From positions 1-14,561 of the forward strand of contig DATMSM010000002.1 of NCBI GenBank assembly GCA_035565355.1: 14,561 bases of DNA, in the 5' to 3' direction. A program made the position numbers and the translations under genes. The notes under the pieces were generated by a model that saw only the letters and a program-made list of their open reading frames with translations, had not been told where the DNA came from and searched no databases. The DNA comes from Ga0074130 sp035565355 (GTDB taxonomy: Bacteria; Pseudomonadota; Gammaproteobacteria; Burkholderiales; Rhodocyclaceae). Positions 7,516 to 14,553 of the stretch are shown here, in pieces; positions within the stretch are counted from its first letter, which is position 1; every line of letters begins with the position of its first letter.

Positions 7516-8586
7516 TCAGCCCCCGATGTAGCTCATCTCGATCTTCTTCGCTGCCGCCGTTTCGGCGGTACGAATCTCGGAATAGCGGTCGCCGCGCTGC
7601 TGCCAGATGGCCTGGATGGTGCGCGCCAGCGTTTCGTCCTCGGCGCCGCCGCGCAACAACTGGCGGATGTCGTGGCCCTGCTGTGCGAACAGGCAAGTGT
7701 ACAGGCTGCCTTCGGGCGATAGGCGCAGGCGGGTGCAGGTCGAGCAGAAGGCTTCGGTGACCGAGGAGATCACGCCGATCTCGCCGCTGCCGTCCTTGAA
7801 CTTCCAGCGCTTGGCGACTTCGCCGCGGTAGTTGGGATTGGCCGGTTCGATCGGCATCTCGGCATTGATCAGATCGACAATGGCGCGCGAGGGCAGCACT
7901 TCGTCCATCTTCCAGCCGTTGCTGCTGCCGACGTCCATGTACTCGATGAAACGTACGATGTGGCCGCTGCCCTTGAAGTGGCGGACCATGGGCAGGATGG
8001 CGTGCTCGTTCACGCCTTTCTTGACGACCATATTGACCTTGATCGGGCCAAGGCCCACGGCGGCGGCGGCGTCTATACCTTCGAGCACGTCCGACACAGG
8101 GAAGTCCATGTCGTTCATCTTCTTGAAGGTTTCGTCGTCGAGGGCGTCGAGCGACACCGTGACGCGCTGCAGACCGGCATCCTTGAGGCTCTGTGCCTTT
8201 CTGGCGAGCAAGGAGGCATTGGTGGTCAGCGTCAGTTCGACCGGCAGTTTGGCCAACATCTCAATCAGACGTTCCAGGTGCTTGCGCATCAGCGGTTCGC
8301 CGCCGGTGATGCGCAGCTTCTCCACACCCTGATCGACGAAGATGCGGGCGACCCGCTCGATCTCCTCGAAGGTGAGCAGGGAGTCGTGCGGCATGAACTT
8401 GAAGTCGCGGTTGAACACCGTCTTCGGCATGCAGTAGCTGCAGCGGAAGTTGCAGCGGTCAGTCACCGAGATGCGCAGGTCACGGATCGGTCGGCCGAGC
8501 GTATCCACCGGCTGCCCCACGAGGGGCCCGGTGGCGCTGGGGAGGCTGACTCCACCTGCCCGGATCGGAATGACGCGCTGGTTCAT
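7516..8586 (-). CDS. moaA: GTP 3',8-cyclase MoaA, radical SAM
   Basis: The 356-residue enzyme catalyses the first step of molybdenum cofactor synthesis, converting GTP to 3',8-cyclo-GTP, which MoaC then processes. The radical-SAM cluster cysteines are C45, C49 and C52 (DRCNFRCSYCM). The second cluster is a CX2CX13C motif at C281, C284 and C298. The C-terminal Gly-Gly typical of MoaA is present (SYIGG). The N-terminus is about 20 residues longer than in E. coli MoaA. It starts at ATG 8586-8584, 20 bases after the prfB stop. No Shine-Dalgarno is visible in that gap (cttacctactcttaagcc), so translation may depend on ribosomes leaving prfB. No moaC, moaD or moaE is in the window. Confidence 0.96.
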   Translation of the reverse strand: MNQRVIPIRAGGVSLPSATGPLVGQPVDTLGRPIRDLRISVTDRCNFRCSYCMPKTVFNRDFKFMPHDSLLTFEEIERVARIFVDQGVEKLRITGGEPLMRKHLERLIEMLAKLPVELTLTTNASLLARKAQSLKDAGLQRVTVSLDALDDETFKKMNDMDFPVSDVLEGIDAAAAVGLGPIKVNMVVKKGVNEHAILPMVRHFKGSGHIVRFIEYMDVGSSNGWKMDEVLPSRAIVDLINAEMPIEPANPNYRGEVAKRWKFKDGSGEIGVISSVTEAFCSTCTRLRLSPEGSLYTCLFAQQGHDIRQLLRGGAEDETLARTIQAIWQQRGDRYSEIRTAETAAAKKIEMSYIGG

Positions 8587-8606
8587 GGCTTAAGAGTAGG
8601 TAAGAC

Positions 8607-9711
8607 TTAAACGCCCTGTTTCAAGCTGGCTTCGATAAAGGCATCGAGGTCGCCGTCCAGCACCTTCTGGGTATTGGCGATTTCGACGTTGGTACGCAAG
8701 TCCTTGATGCGCGAGTTGTCGAGCACATAGGAGCGAATCTGGTGGCCCCAGCCCACATCGGTCTTGCCGGCTTCCAGCTTGTCGGCCTCAACCTGGCGAT
8801 TGCGCATTTCCAGCTCGTAGAGCTTGGACTTCAGCATGTCCATGGCGGCGGCGCGGTTACGGTGCTGCGAACGGTCGTTCTGACACTGCACGACGATGCC
8901 GGTCGGGTTGTGGGTGATGCGGATTGCCGAGTCGGTCTTGTTGATGTGCTGACCGCCGGCGCCCGAGGCGCGGAAAGTATCCACGCGCAGGTCGGCCGGA
9001 TTGATTTCAACCTCGAAAGAGTCGTCAATCTCCGGATAGACATACAAGCTGGCAAACGAGGTGTGACGGCCGCCCGAGGAGTCGAAGGGGCTCTTGCGCA
9101 CCAGACGGTGCACACCGGTTTCGGTGCGCAGCAGGCCGTAGGCGTATTCGCCTTCGACCTTCAGCGAAACGCTGCGTATGCCGGCCACATCGCCTTCGGT
9201 TTCTTCTAGGATCTCGGTCTTGAAGCCTTTGCGCTCGCAGTACTTGAGGTACTGGCGCAGCAGAATGCTGGCCCAGTCGCAGGCCTCGGTGCCGCCGGCG
9301 CCGGCCTGAATGTCGATAAAGCAGTTATTGGGGTCGGCCGGCTGATTGAACATGCGGCGGAACTCAAGTCCGGCGACTGTTGCTTCAACACTCTCGAGAT
9401 CGGCGGCGACCGCTTCCAGCGTGTCGTCGTCACCCTCGTCCTTGGCCATGTCGAACAGATCCTGGGCGTCGGCGAGCGAGGACGATACGCCTTCGAGCGT
9501 GAGCACGACGTTTTCCAGGGATTTCTTTTCCTTGCCCAGGGCCTGAGCGCGCTCGGCGTCTTCCCAGATCTTGGGATCGGCCATTTCCTGATTCAGTTCT
9601 TCGAGTTTCTCCGCTTTGACATCGAAGTCAAAGATACCTCCGGAGTTCGGCGCCGCGCTGGGCGAGATCGGCGATTTGATTGCCGATGGCGTTAATGCGT
9701 TCTGCTTCCAT
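8607..9711 (-). CDS. prfB: peptide chain release factor 2 (RF2), made by programmed +1 frameshifting
   Basis: RF2 recognises UGA and UAA stop codons and triggers peptide release. The gene is read in two frames. The first 27 codons run from ATG 9711-9709 (MEAERINAIG...AELRRYL) and stop at an in-frame UGA at 9630-9628. Skipping one base there continues as DFDVKAEKLEELNQEMADPK to TAA at 8609-8607. The product has 367 residues, against 365 in E. coli. The SPF stop-recognition tripeptide is at 207-209 and the catalytic GGQ at 252-254. Residue 248 is Ala, the common state, unlike the Thr246 of E. coli K-12. The second frame alone would give an N-terminally cut protein starting at MADPKIW, which should not be taken as the gene. 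It heads the operon with moaA, mobA and moeA. Confidence 0.97.
9627..9642 (-). promoter_or_regulatory. prfB: prfB programmed +1 frameshift site
   Basis: On the minus strand the codons are CGG AGG TAT CTT TGA C. The slippery CUU (9633-9631), UGA stop and following C match the classical RF2 site. The internal Shine-Dalgarno-like GGAGGT (9641-9636) lies two bases before CUU, as in E. coli, and matches the 16S anti-SD perfectly. Low RF2 delays termination at UGA and promotes slipping, which gives autoregulation. Confidence 0.96.
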
Positions 9712-9742
9712 GGTCAGCTTCTGTATCAGATTCAAAGTCTGG

Positions 9743-9748
9743 ATTATA
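9743..9748 (-). promoter_or_regulatory. candidate -10 box for the prfB-moaA-mobA-moeA operon
   Basis: A perfect TATAAT is present on the minus strand, about 31 bases before the prfB ATG, which allows a leader of about 25 bases. No good -35 hexamer is seen at 16-18 bases upstream, so an activator or a weak -35 may be involved. Only a poor ribosome site (AGAAG region) precedes the prfB ATG. Confidence 0.5.
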
Positions 9749-9782
9749 CCGGAGAGCCCGCTTAAACCTGGGGCACCGCGCT

Positions 9783-9806
9783 GGTGCGCTTGGATTGTTG
9801 CGCACC
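9783..9806. repeat. inverted repeat upstream of prfB, possible operator
   Basis: GGTGCGC (9783-9789) and GCGCACC (9800-9806) are perfect 7-bp arms separated by ten bases, with arm centres 17 bases apart. The repeat lies 35-63 bases upstream of the prfB -10 box, in the divergent region before the NIT gene. GCACC at 9773-9777 could instead pair with GGTGC at 9783-9787. Operator or hairpin is undecided. I see no other clear signal in the 233-base interval 9712-9944. Confidence 0.35.
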
Positions 9807-9944
9807 TGGCTGGGGCGTAAAAAATGCGGATTCCGGGCCCGCCGACCAAGATGGTGCAGTGGTGGCGGTCCGCGGCAGGCGGCATGGACTTTGCTAAAAG
9901 TGAAAAATGTTTAAGCTCCATACAAGCATCCGGATAAGGCTGGC

Positions 9945-10856
9945 ATGAATCACCCGCAAAGCACCGGAACCAATTTGCTGTCCCTGGCGGAACGTGCCGT
10001 CAACTGGGCGCGCGCTCGCCGTCGTCCCGGCGGGGAGCGCCTGGCTGAGGCGCAGGCCGCCATCGTCATCTGCAATGTGCTGCTCGAACTGGTGGCGCAC
10101 ATCCAGCAGCACCGGGGCATGAGTAGCGCCTGGCTGGCCGGCGATCCCGGTTTTGCGGCACGGCTGGTGGACAAGCGGGCCGAAATCGAGCCCCTGTTCG
10201 ACAGGCTGCAGCAACTCACGATCGAGACAGGAGGGAGTGTGCCCCCCTGTCTGGCACCGGCGGAAGTGGCCAGGTGGCGGCAGCACTGGTCGCTGCTGGT
10301 CGCGGAGTTGGCCGATTCCAGCATAGAAAAGACCCTTGCCATCCACAGCAAGCTGATTGCCGTGCTGCTGGGCTGGCTGGGCGCTACCAGCGAGGAGCGT
10401 ATCGTGCAGCCGGCGAGCAATGTATTGCCGGAAGGCTTGGTGCGCAACTTTACGCATCGTCTGCCACAGCTGGCCGAGACCCTGGGGCAGGCGCGTGCCA
10501 CCGGTAGTGCGGTGGCTGCCCAAGGCAGGTGTCCGGCGGTGCTGCGCGTACGCCTCATGTTTCTGGCCTCCCGCGCCGAGTCACTCACCACGCAAGCATG
10601 CGCCGCCGACCGGCGGGGCGAATTCGCCGCGCAGCAGGTGCGCTCCCTGACGCTGATGCTGCGCACCCATATGCTGGGCAGCCCCGAAATCGGGGTGAAT
10701 GCGGAGACGTACTTTGCCGAGGCGACCAAGGCCATTGATTCGGTGTTTGCGTGGCTGTGCGAATGCGGTCGCCAACTGGAAACGGCGATGGCGCAGGCCG
10801 GCTGCGGACTGGATGAATGGAAGAACTCTGCGGATGTTCCGCATGGCAAAGAATGA
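9945..10856 (+). CDS. soluble NIT (nitrate/nitrite-sensing-like) domain protein
   Basis: The 303-residue protein is largely helical, with no signal peptide or membrane segment. Residues about 40-100 (LLELVAHIQQHRGMSSAWLAGDPGFAARL, then KRAEIEPLFDRL) have the NIT-domain pattern of an Arg-Gly helix followed by a spaced R-x-x-I/V-D/E-like helix. A second similar half contains RATGSAVAAQG near 185-195. NIT domains in chemoreceptors and in soluble antiterminators such as NasR bind nitrate or nitrite, but the ligand here is untested. ATG 9945 follows AAGG (9936-9939) at five bases. The gene ends 13 bases before the GGDEF-EAL gene, so the two are almost surely co-transcribed and this protein may control the enzyme. 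It carries no output domain of its own. The family call comes from pattern recognition and is moderately sure. Confidence 0.7.
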   Translation: MNHPQSTGTNLLSLAERAVNWARARRRPGGERLAEAQAAIVICNVLLELVAHIQQHRGMSSAWLAGDPGFAARLVDKRAEIEPLFDRLQQLTIETGGSVPPCLAPAEVARWRQHWSLLVAELADSSIEKTLAIHSKLIAVLLGWLGATSEERIVQPASNVLPEGLVRNFTHRLPQLAETLGQARATGSAVAAQGRCPAVLRVRLMFLASRAESLTTQACAADRRGEFAAQQVRSLTLMLRTHMLGSPEIGVNAETYFAEATKAIDSVFAWLCECGRQLETAMAQAGCGLDEWKNSADVPHGKE

Positions 10857-10869
10857 CAGGTAAATACAT

Positions 10870-13035
10870 ATGCCACCCTCCCTTCGACGTAGCCTGCTGA
10901 CCGCGGCGCGCATCCCTGAACGTATGAGCTGGAGATCGATCGATAGCAACCGCATGCTTGGCGACCTGCTCCGGATCATGGACGGCATGATCTATCGTTG
11001 CGCCATCGACAAGCACTGGACCATGTTTCTGGTCAGTGACGGCTGCAAGGACCTGACCGGCTACAGTGCCGACGAGCTTTGTCACAACCGTGTGATTTCG
11101 TACGAGGAGATCATTGAGCTCGAAGACCGCGGGAGTGTGCGCAATATGCTCAACGCTGCGATCGTGGAGCAGGCGCCGTTTACGCTCGAATACCGCATTT
11201 GCTGCAAAGACGGCTCGACCAAATGGGTGCGCGAACGCGGCGCTGCGGTGATCGACGAAAGCGGAGCCTTGGTACTCGAAGGGCTTGTCTCGGACATCAC
11301 TGAGTGGGTTTCCACTCAGTCCAGCCTCGTCAAGGCGGAGCTGCGCTATCGCAGCATCTTCGAAAATTCCGCCATCGGCATGTTCCAGACCACCACGGAT
11401 GGCCACTACCTGGCGGCTAACCGGGCGCTTGCAGCACTGTATCGCTACGACAGTCCTGAGGCCCTGATGGCGGGTATCGCCGATATCGGCACCTCGCTCT
11501 ATGTCCAGTCTGAACGGCGCGCCGAGTTTGCCCGCCAGATACAGTCGGCCGGCTACGTCAGCGATTTCGAGTCGGAAGTGTTCTGTCGTGACGGCTCGCG
11601 CATCTGGATCTCCGAAAATGCGCATGCCGTACGCGATAGCGAAGGCACGCTGCTCTACTATGAAGGCACGGTGGAGAACATCACTGAGCGTCGTCGTCAC
11701 GAGGCCGAGCTTGAATACCAGGCCACGCACGATGCCCTGACTGGTCTGCCTAATCGTGGCCTGTTGATCGACCGGCTTGAGCAGGCCATCGCCTATGCGC
11801 GCCGCTACGGTTATTTCGCGGTTGTCGTCTTCATCGATCTCGACAACTTCAAGTTCATCAACGACAGCCTCGGCCACCAGGCCGGCGACCGGCTGCTGGT
11901 CGAGATTGCGCGCCGTCTCAAGTCCTGCCTGCGCGAAACCGACACGGTCTCGCGCTACGGCGGCGACGAGTTCGTCCTGGTGCTCAACAACTACTACGAA
12001 TCGGCCTCCATCGCCCAGCTGCTGGACCGCCTACTGGTCGAGATCGCACATCCTGTCGATGTCGGTAACGAAGGCAATATGCAGGAGCTTATTGTCACCT
12101 GCAGCATAGGCATCAGCCTGTATCCCAGCGATGGTGAAACCGCGGTCAATCTGATCAAGAGCGCCGATGCGGCCATGTATCAGGCCAAGGCGCAGGGCAA
12201 GAGCAACTACCAGTTCTTTACGCGCAAGCTAGGCGTTCAGGCCACCGAGCGCATGGTGCTGGAAACGCGCTTGCGGCGCGCCCTGGAGCGCGATGAAATC
12301 CGCGTTGCCTATCAGCCCAAGGTGGACAGAGACGGACAGCTTGCTGGATTCGAGGCCCTGGTGCGCTGGTTCAACAGCGACCTTGGTGTCGTGCCGCCGG
12401 ACAAGTTTATCCCGATTGCAGAGGAAACCGGCCTCATCGAGCCGCTGTCGGAGTTCGTGCTGCGCACGGCAGTCAGTCAGGCGGCGCAATGGCGGGAACA
12501 GGGTCTGGCCGGCGTTCACATGGCGGTGAATCTTTCAGCTCGGCTTTTTGATAACTCGCGCGTACACGAGATGGTTGAACGCATCCTCGTGGAGTGCGGC
12601 CTGCCCGGCGAGTATGTCGAGCTTGAGCTGACCGAAAGCACCGTGATGCGCGATGTCGATCGTTTCGTCACCGAGTTGCACAAGCTGCGTGCGCTCGGTG
12701 TCAGTATCGCCATCGACGACTTCGGTACCGGCTATTCCTCGCTTGCCTACCTGCAGCGCCTGCCCATCGACACGCTGAAGGTGGACAAGTCCTTCGTGCG
12801 CGAACTCTCGCTGCGTCCCAGCCATGTCAGCATCGCCGCCGCCATCGTTTCGCTGGCGCGCAGCCTGGGCCTCAAGGTGGTCGCTGAAGGGGTGGAGACC
12901 GATGCGCAGTACCAGCATCTCATCGGACTCGGCTGCACCGAATTCCAGGGTTACCTATTCTCCAAGCCGGGGCTTGCGGCAGAACTGGAGCGCAGCTTTC
13001 TGGCCCGCGCCCTCAGTGGCGAGGGCAGTGTGTGA
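10870..13035 (+). CDS. PAS-PAS-GGDEF-EAL cyclic-di-GMP turnover protein
   Basis: The 721-residue cytoplasmic protein has no membrane segment. PAS 1 spans about 30-145 and PAS 2 about 158-280 (YRSIFENSAIGMFQTTTDG... to VENITERRRHEAEL). The GGDEF domain spans about 285-450, with the signature intact at 364-368 and an inhibitory RxxD site (RETD) five residues before it. The EAL domain spans about 465-715: E495-A496-L497, NLSARLF, ELTES, DDFGTGYSS, KVDKSF, AEGVET and QGYLFSKP are all present. Both diguanylate cyclase and phosphodiesterase activity are therefore possible, and the net direction cannot be told from sequence. The start at ATG 10870 has AGG at 10858-10860; M19 is an alternative. It follows the NIT gene by 13 bases and probably receives its signal from it, from the PAS domains, or from both. 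Confidence 0.95.
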   Translation: MPPSLRRSLLTAARIPERMSWRSIDSNRMLGDLLRIMDGMIYRCAIDKHWTMFLVSDGCKDLTGYSADELCHNRVISYEEIIELEDRGSVRNMLNAAIVEQAPFTLEYRICCKDGSTKWVRERGAAVIDESGALVLEGLVSDITEWVSTQSSLVKAELRYRSIFENSAIGMFQTTTDGHYLAANRALAALYRYDSPEALMAGIADIGTSLYVQSERRAEFARQIQSAGYVSDFESEVFCRDGSRIWISENAHAVRDSEGTLLYYEGTVENITERRRHEAELEYQATHDALTGLPNRGLLIDRLEQAIAYARRYGYFAVVVFIDLDNFKFINDSLGHQAGDRLLVEIARRLKSCLRETDTVSRYGGDEFVLVLNNYYESASIAQLLDRLLVEIAHPVDVGNEGNMQELIVTCSIGISLYPSDGETAVNLIKSADAAMYQAKAQGKSNYQFFTRKLGVQATERMVLETRLRRALERDEIRVAYQPKVDRDGQLAGFEALVRWFNSDLGVVPPDKFIPIAEETGLIEPLSEFVLRTAVSQAAQWREQGLAGVHMAVNLSARLFDNSRVHEMVERILVECGLPGEYVELELTESTVMRDVDRFVTELHKLRALGVSIAIDDFGTGYSSLAYLQRLPIDTLKVDKSFVRELSLRPSHVSIAAAIVSLARSLGLKVVAEGVETDAQYQHLIGLGCTEFQGYLFSKPGLAAELERSFLARALSGEGSV

Positions 13036-13057
13036 TAGCTGGCTTATCCGAAAATAC

Positions 13058-13081
13058 GAAATCCAGCTACGGCTGGATTTC
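13058..13081. terminator. hairpin after the GGDEF-EAL gene
   Basis: GAAATCCAGC (13058-13067) and GCTGGATTTC (13072-13081) pair perfectly over 10 bp around a TACG tetraloop, 22 bases after the stop codon. The downstream strand is U-rich (ATTTCTGGTCTGTCTT) but lacks a clean T-run. This is likely the 3' end of the NIT/GGDEF-EAL transcript. Confidence 0.5.
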
Positions 13082-13102
13082 TGGTCTGTCTTGATGACAT
13101 GT

Positions 13103-13149
13103 TGCCAGCAAGACAACGCTGCTGGTTCAGTGTTGCTGGCAGTACTGAA
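13103..13149. repeat. nested inverted repeats in the convergent junction
   Basis: TGCCAGCAA (13103-13111) pairs with TTGCTGGCA (13133-13141). Overlapping it, TTCAGT (13126-13131) pairs with ACTGAA (13144-13149). The two pairings cannot both form fully. Function is unknown. Confidence 0.4.
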
Positions 13150-13170
13150 TTGGCAAGTTTATCGAAGCTG

Positions 13171-13209
13171 CGCAGGGTTTGTCGATCACCGTGATCGACA
13201 AACCCTGCG
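13171..13209. repeat. 39-bp near-perfect palindrome between convergent genes
   Basis: CGCAGGGTTTGTCGATCAC (13171-13189) and its exact inverted copy (13191-13209) flank one central C. Neither strand has a T-run after it. It lies 28 bases beyond the stop of the PEP-CTERM gene and 135 bases beyond the stop of the GGDEF-EAL gene. The design matches the palindrome at 5622-5662, but the sequence differs. It may be a U-less bidirectional terminator, a transcript stabiliser or a protein-binding site. Confidence 0.75.
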
Positions 13210-13237
13210 GTAGCTGGGCTGCCTTGGGGTGGTGCAG

Positions 13238-13948
13238 TTAAACCGGATTCTTGTTCTTGCGGCGCATTGCAGTCATGCCGACCAGACCCAGACCAAGGAG
13301 GCTCAGGGATAGGGGTTCGGGCACGCTGTTACGTGTTTCGATCAGGTCGAGATTGGCGTCCAGCCCCGGTGTGGTTGAGCTCAGGATCATGCTGATGGAG
13401 TCTGCCGAAGAAAGTGCAGCGATATTGCTGAAGTCGCTGAAGGCGAAGAAGAAGTCCAGGCCCTGTGCCCCGGCGGGAAACAGAATGAAGCTTGATGCGG
13501 TGGTCGCCGTCTCGTAATCCGTGATGTTGAAGATCAGTGACAGGGCGTGATCCATGGCCGTCGGAAATGCCAGAAAGATTCCGGTTCCGCCTCCGTCAAA
13601 CATGTTCAGGTTGCCGAGACCCAGAGCACTGCCGTTGTTATTCCACGTCAGCGTGATGCTGGTATCGGCGCTGACGGAATTGTTGACGTCAAGAACGCCA
13701 CCGACGACACGGACATTGGCATTGGAGACCGGATCGCCCTGATTCAGGCTGACATCGGTTTGCCGGGCGCCGCCAACCATGTTGAGGTTGGGTCCGAGTT
13801 GAATGTTACCGAGGGAGCTTACCGGCGCGGGGCCATCCAGATGGATATCGGCCTGACTGACCGAAAAGTCATCGATCACCAGGGCGTTGGCTGCGCCTGC
13901 GGCAAACATGCTGGCCAGGGCGGCGGCGAGTGCGAGTTTGGTTTTCAT
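13238..13948 (-). CDS. PEP-CTERM sorting domain protein (exported)
   Basis: The 236-residue protein starts at ATG 13948-13946, preceded by AAGGA seven bases upstream. An ATG nine codons earlier has no such site and would spoil the signal peptide. Residues 1-22 (MKTKLALAAALASMFAAGAANA) form a Sec signal peptide with an A-N-A cleavage site. The mature part is Ser-, Asn- and Asp-rich, low in charge and without cysteine, probably a beta-sandwich (VIDDFSVSQ start). The tail is the three-part PEP-CTERM signal: VPEP at 209-212, a hydrophobic stretch to about 228, then RRKNKN. An exosortase (EpsH type), expected elsewhere in the genome, would recognise and cleave this tail. Such proteins accompany exopolysaccharide and biofilm or floc formation. 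The specific role is unknown. Confidence 0.93.
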   Translation of the reverse strand: MKTKLALAAALASMFAAGAANALVIDDFSVSQADIHLDGPAPVSSLGNIQLGPNLNMVGGARQTDVSLNQGDPVSNANVRVVGGVLDVNNSVSADTSITLTWNNNGSALGLGNLNMFDGGGTGIFLAFPTAMDHALSLIFNITDYETATTASSFILFPAGAQGLDFFFAFSDFSNIAALSSADSISMILSSTTPGLDANLDLIETRNSVPEPLSLSLLGLGLVGMTAMRRKNKNPV

Positions 13949-14553
13949 TGAGTATTCCTTGTGTGAATGCTGCAAGCGTGAAGAGGCTGTTCAGATATTG
14001 AGCGGCTTCGATAGCGTGACATCGGTTGAAAGTTCGCTGCGACAAAAGGCATGTGCCCGGGCTACTGGCAGCACCGCCGGATTGCATGCCGGTGGCGCAA
14101 ATACTGCGATTTCCTCAGAAACACGGGCAAGGCATCCCTGCCATTGCGATGAAGGCAAGGGCAGGGATACGCGCGTAGAGTGTCAGTGGCTGTGGGGGAT
14201 GTCTGTTCGTTGCCGTACACAACCCTGGACTCAGGATGCGGGGCCTGCTTGTTCGGCGCGCCACTTGCCCCGCCGGGCGCGGTTCAGCAGCGATCGAGCA
14301 TAAGGATCAGTGTCGATGGGTTTTTGACCTGAGCCGACGATAAGCCGCCCCCGTGTCCAGCTCGCTGACATTGAACGAAACAATTCAGCGCAAGCCGGTG
14401 ACGGGAAAAACAAGCAAGGGCCCAGTGCTCAGTCATCTGCGGCTGATTTGGCGCTATCGATTTCCAAGGCGACGACGATTGCCCGGCGGGGTGAAGCTGA
14501 AAAGCCGGATAATAGCGGCCAGCTCTTTTTTGCACGCTATCCCGGAATCCCGC
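13949..14553. other. about 600-base stretch without a convincing gene
   Basis: This region lies upstream of the PEP-CTERM gene and should hold its promoter, but I see no clear -35/-10 or sigma-54 site reading left. An inverted repeat, ATCCCTGCC (14134-14142) with GGCAGGGAT (14160-14168), is present. Open frames on both strands (for example 14231-14413 minus) are short, Cys/Arg/Ser-rich and family-less, and I do not call them. A degraded gene or a small RNA remains possible. Confidence 0.5.
14495..14531 (+). terminator. possible terminator-like hairpin near the right edge
   Basis: AGCTG (14495-14499) pairs with CAGCT (14520-14524) and GCCG (14504-14507) with CGGC (14516-14519). An AAAA bulge lies on the left side and the loop is GATAATAG. 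The stem is followed by C and six T residues (14526-14531). No plus-strand gene upstream explains it. The loop sequence could also be a -10 box (GATAAT, 14508-14513) for a gene starting near 14554. Confidence 0.3.

Noticed and set aside
8607..9584. prfB as a single 325-residue frame starting at MADPKIW
   Set aside because: It ignores the classical frameshift site and the conserved N-terminus upstream. Full-length RF2 needs the 27-codon first frame.
10585..11877. Minus-strand open frame of 430 codons opposite the NIT and GGDEF-EAL genes
   Set aside because: Antisense shadow crossing a gene boundary, with no domain.
13949..13975. PEP-CTERM gene starting nine codons upstream (MQHSHKEYS...)
   Set aside because: The internal ATG has a clear AAGGA ribosome site and begins a textbook signal peptide. 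The longer form would disturb it.
13887..14303. Plus-strand 138-codon frame overlapping the PEP-CTERM start
   Set aside because: It begins antisense to a confident signal peptide and continues in Cys/Arg-rich sequence with no motif.
14260..14320. GGTTCAGCAGC segment resembling a tRNA T-arm
   Set aside because: There is no matching acceptor, D or anticodon arm around it.
14231..14413. Minus-strand 60-codon frame in the gene-poor right end
   Set aside because: No ribosome site or family recognised. The composition could be chance; it is kept only as a possibility in the intergenic entry.
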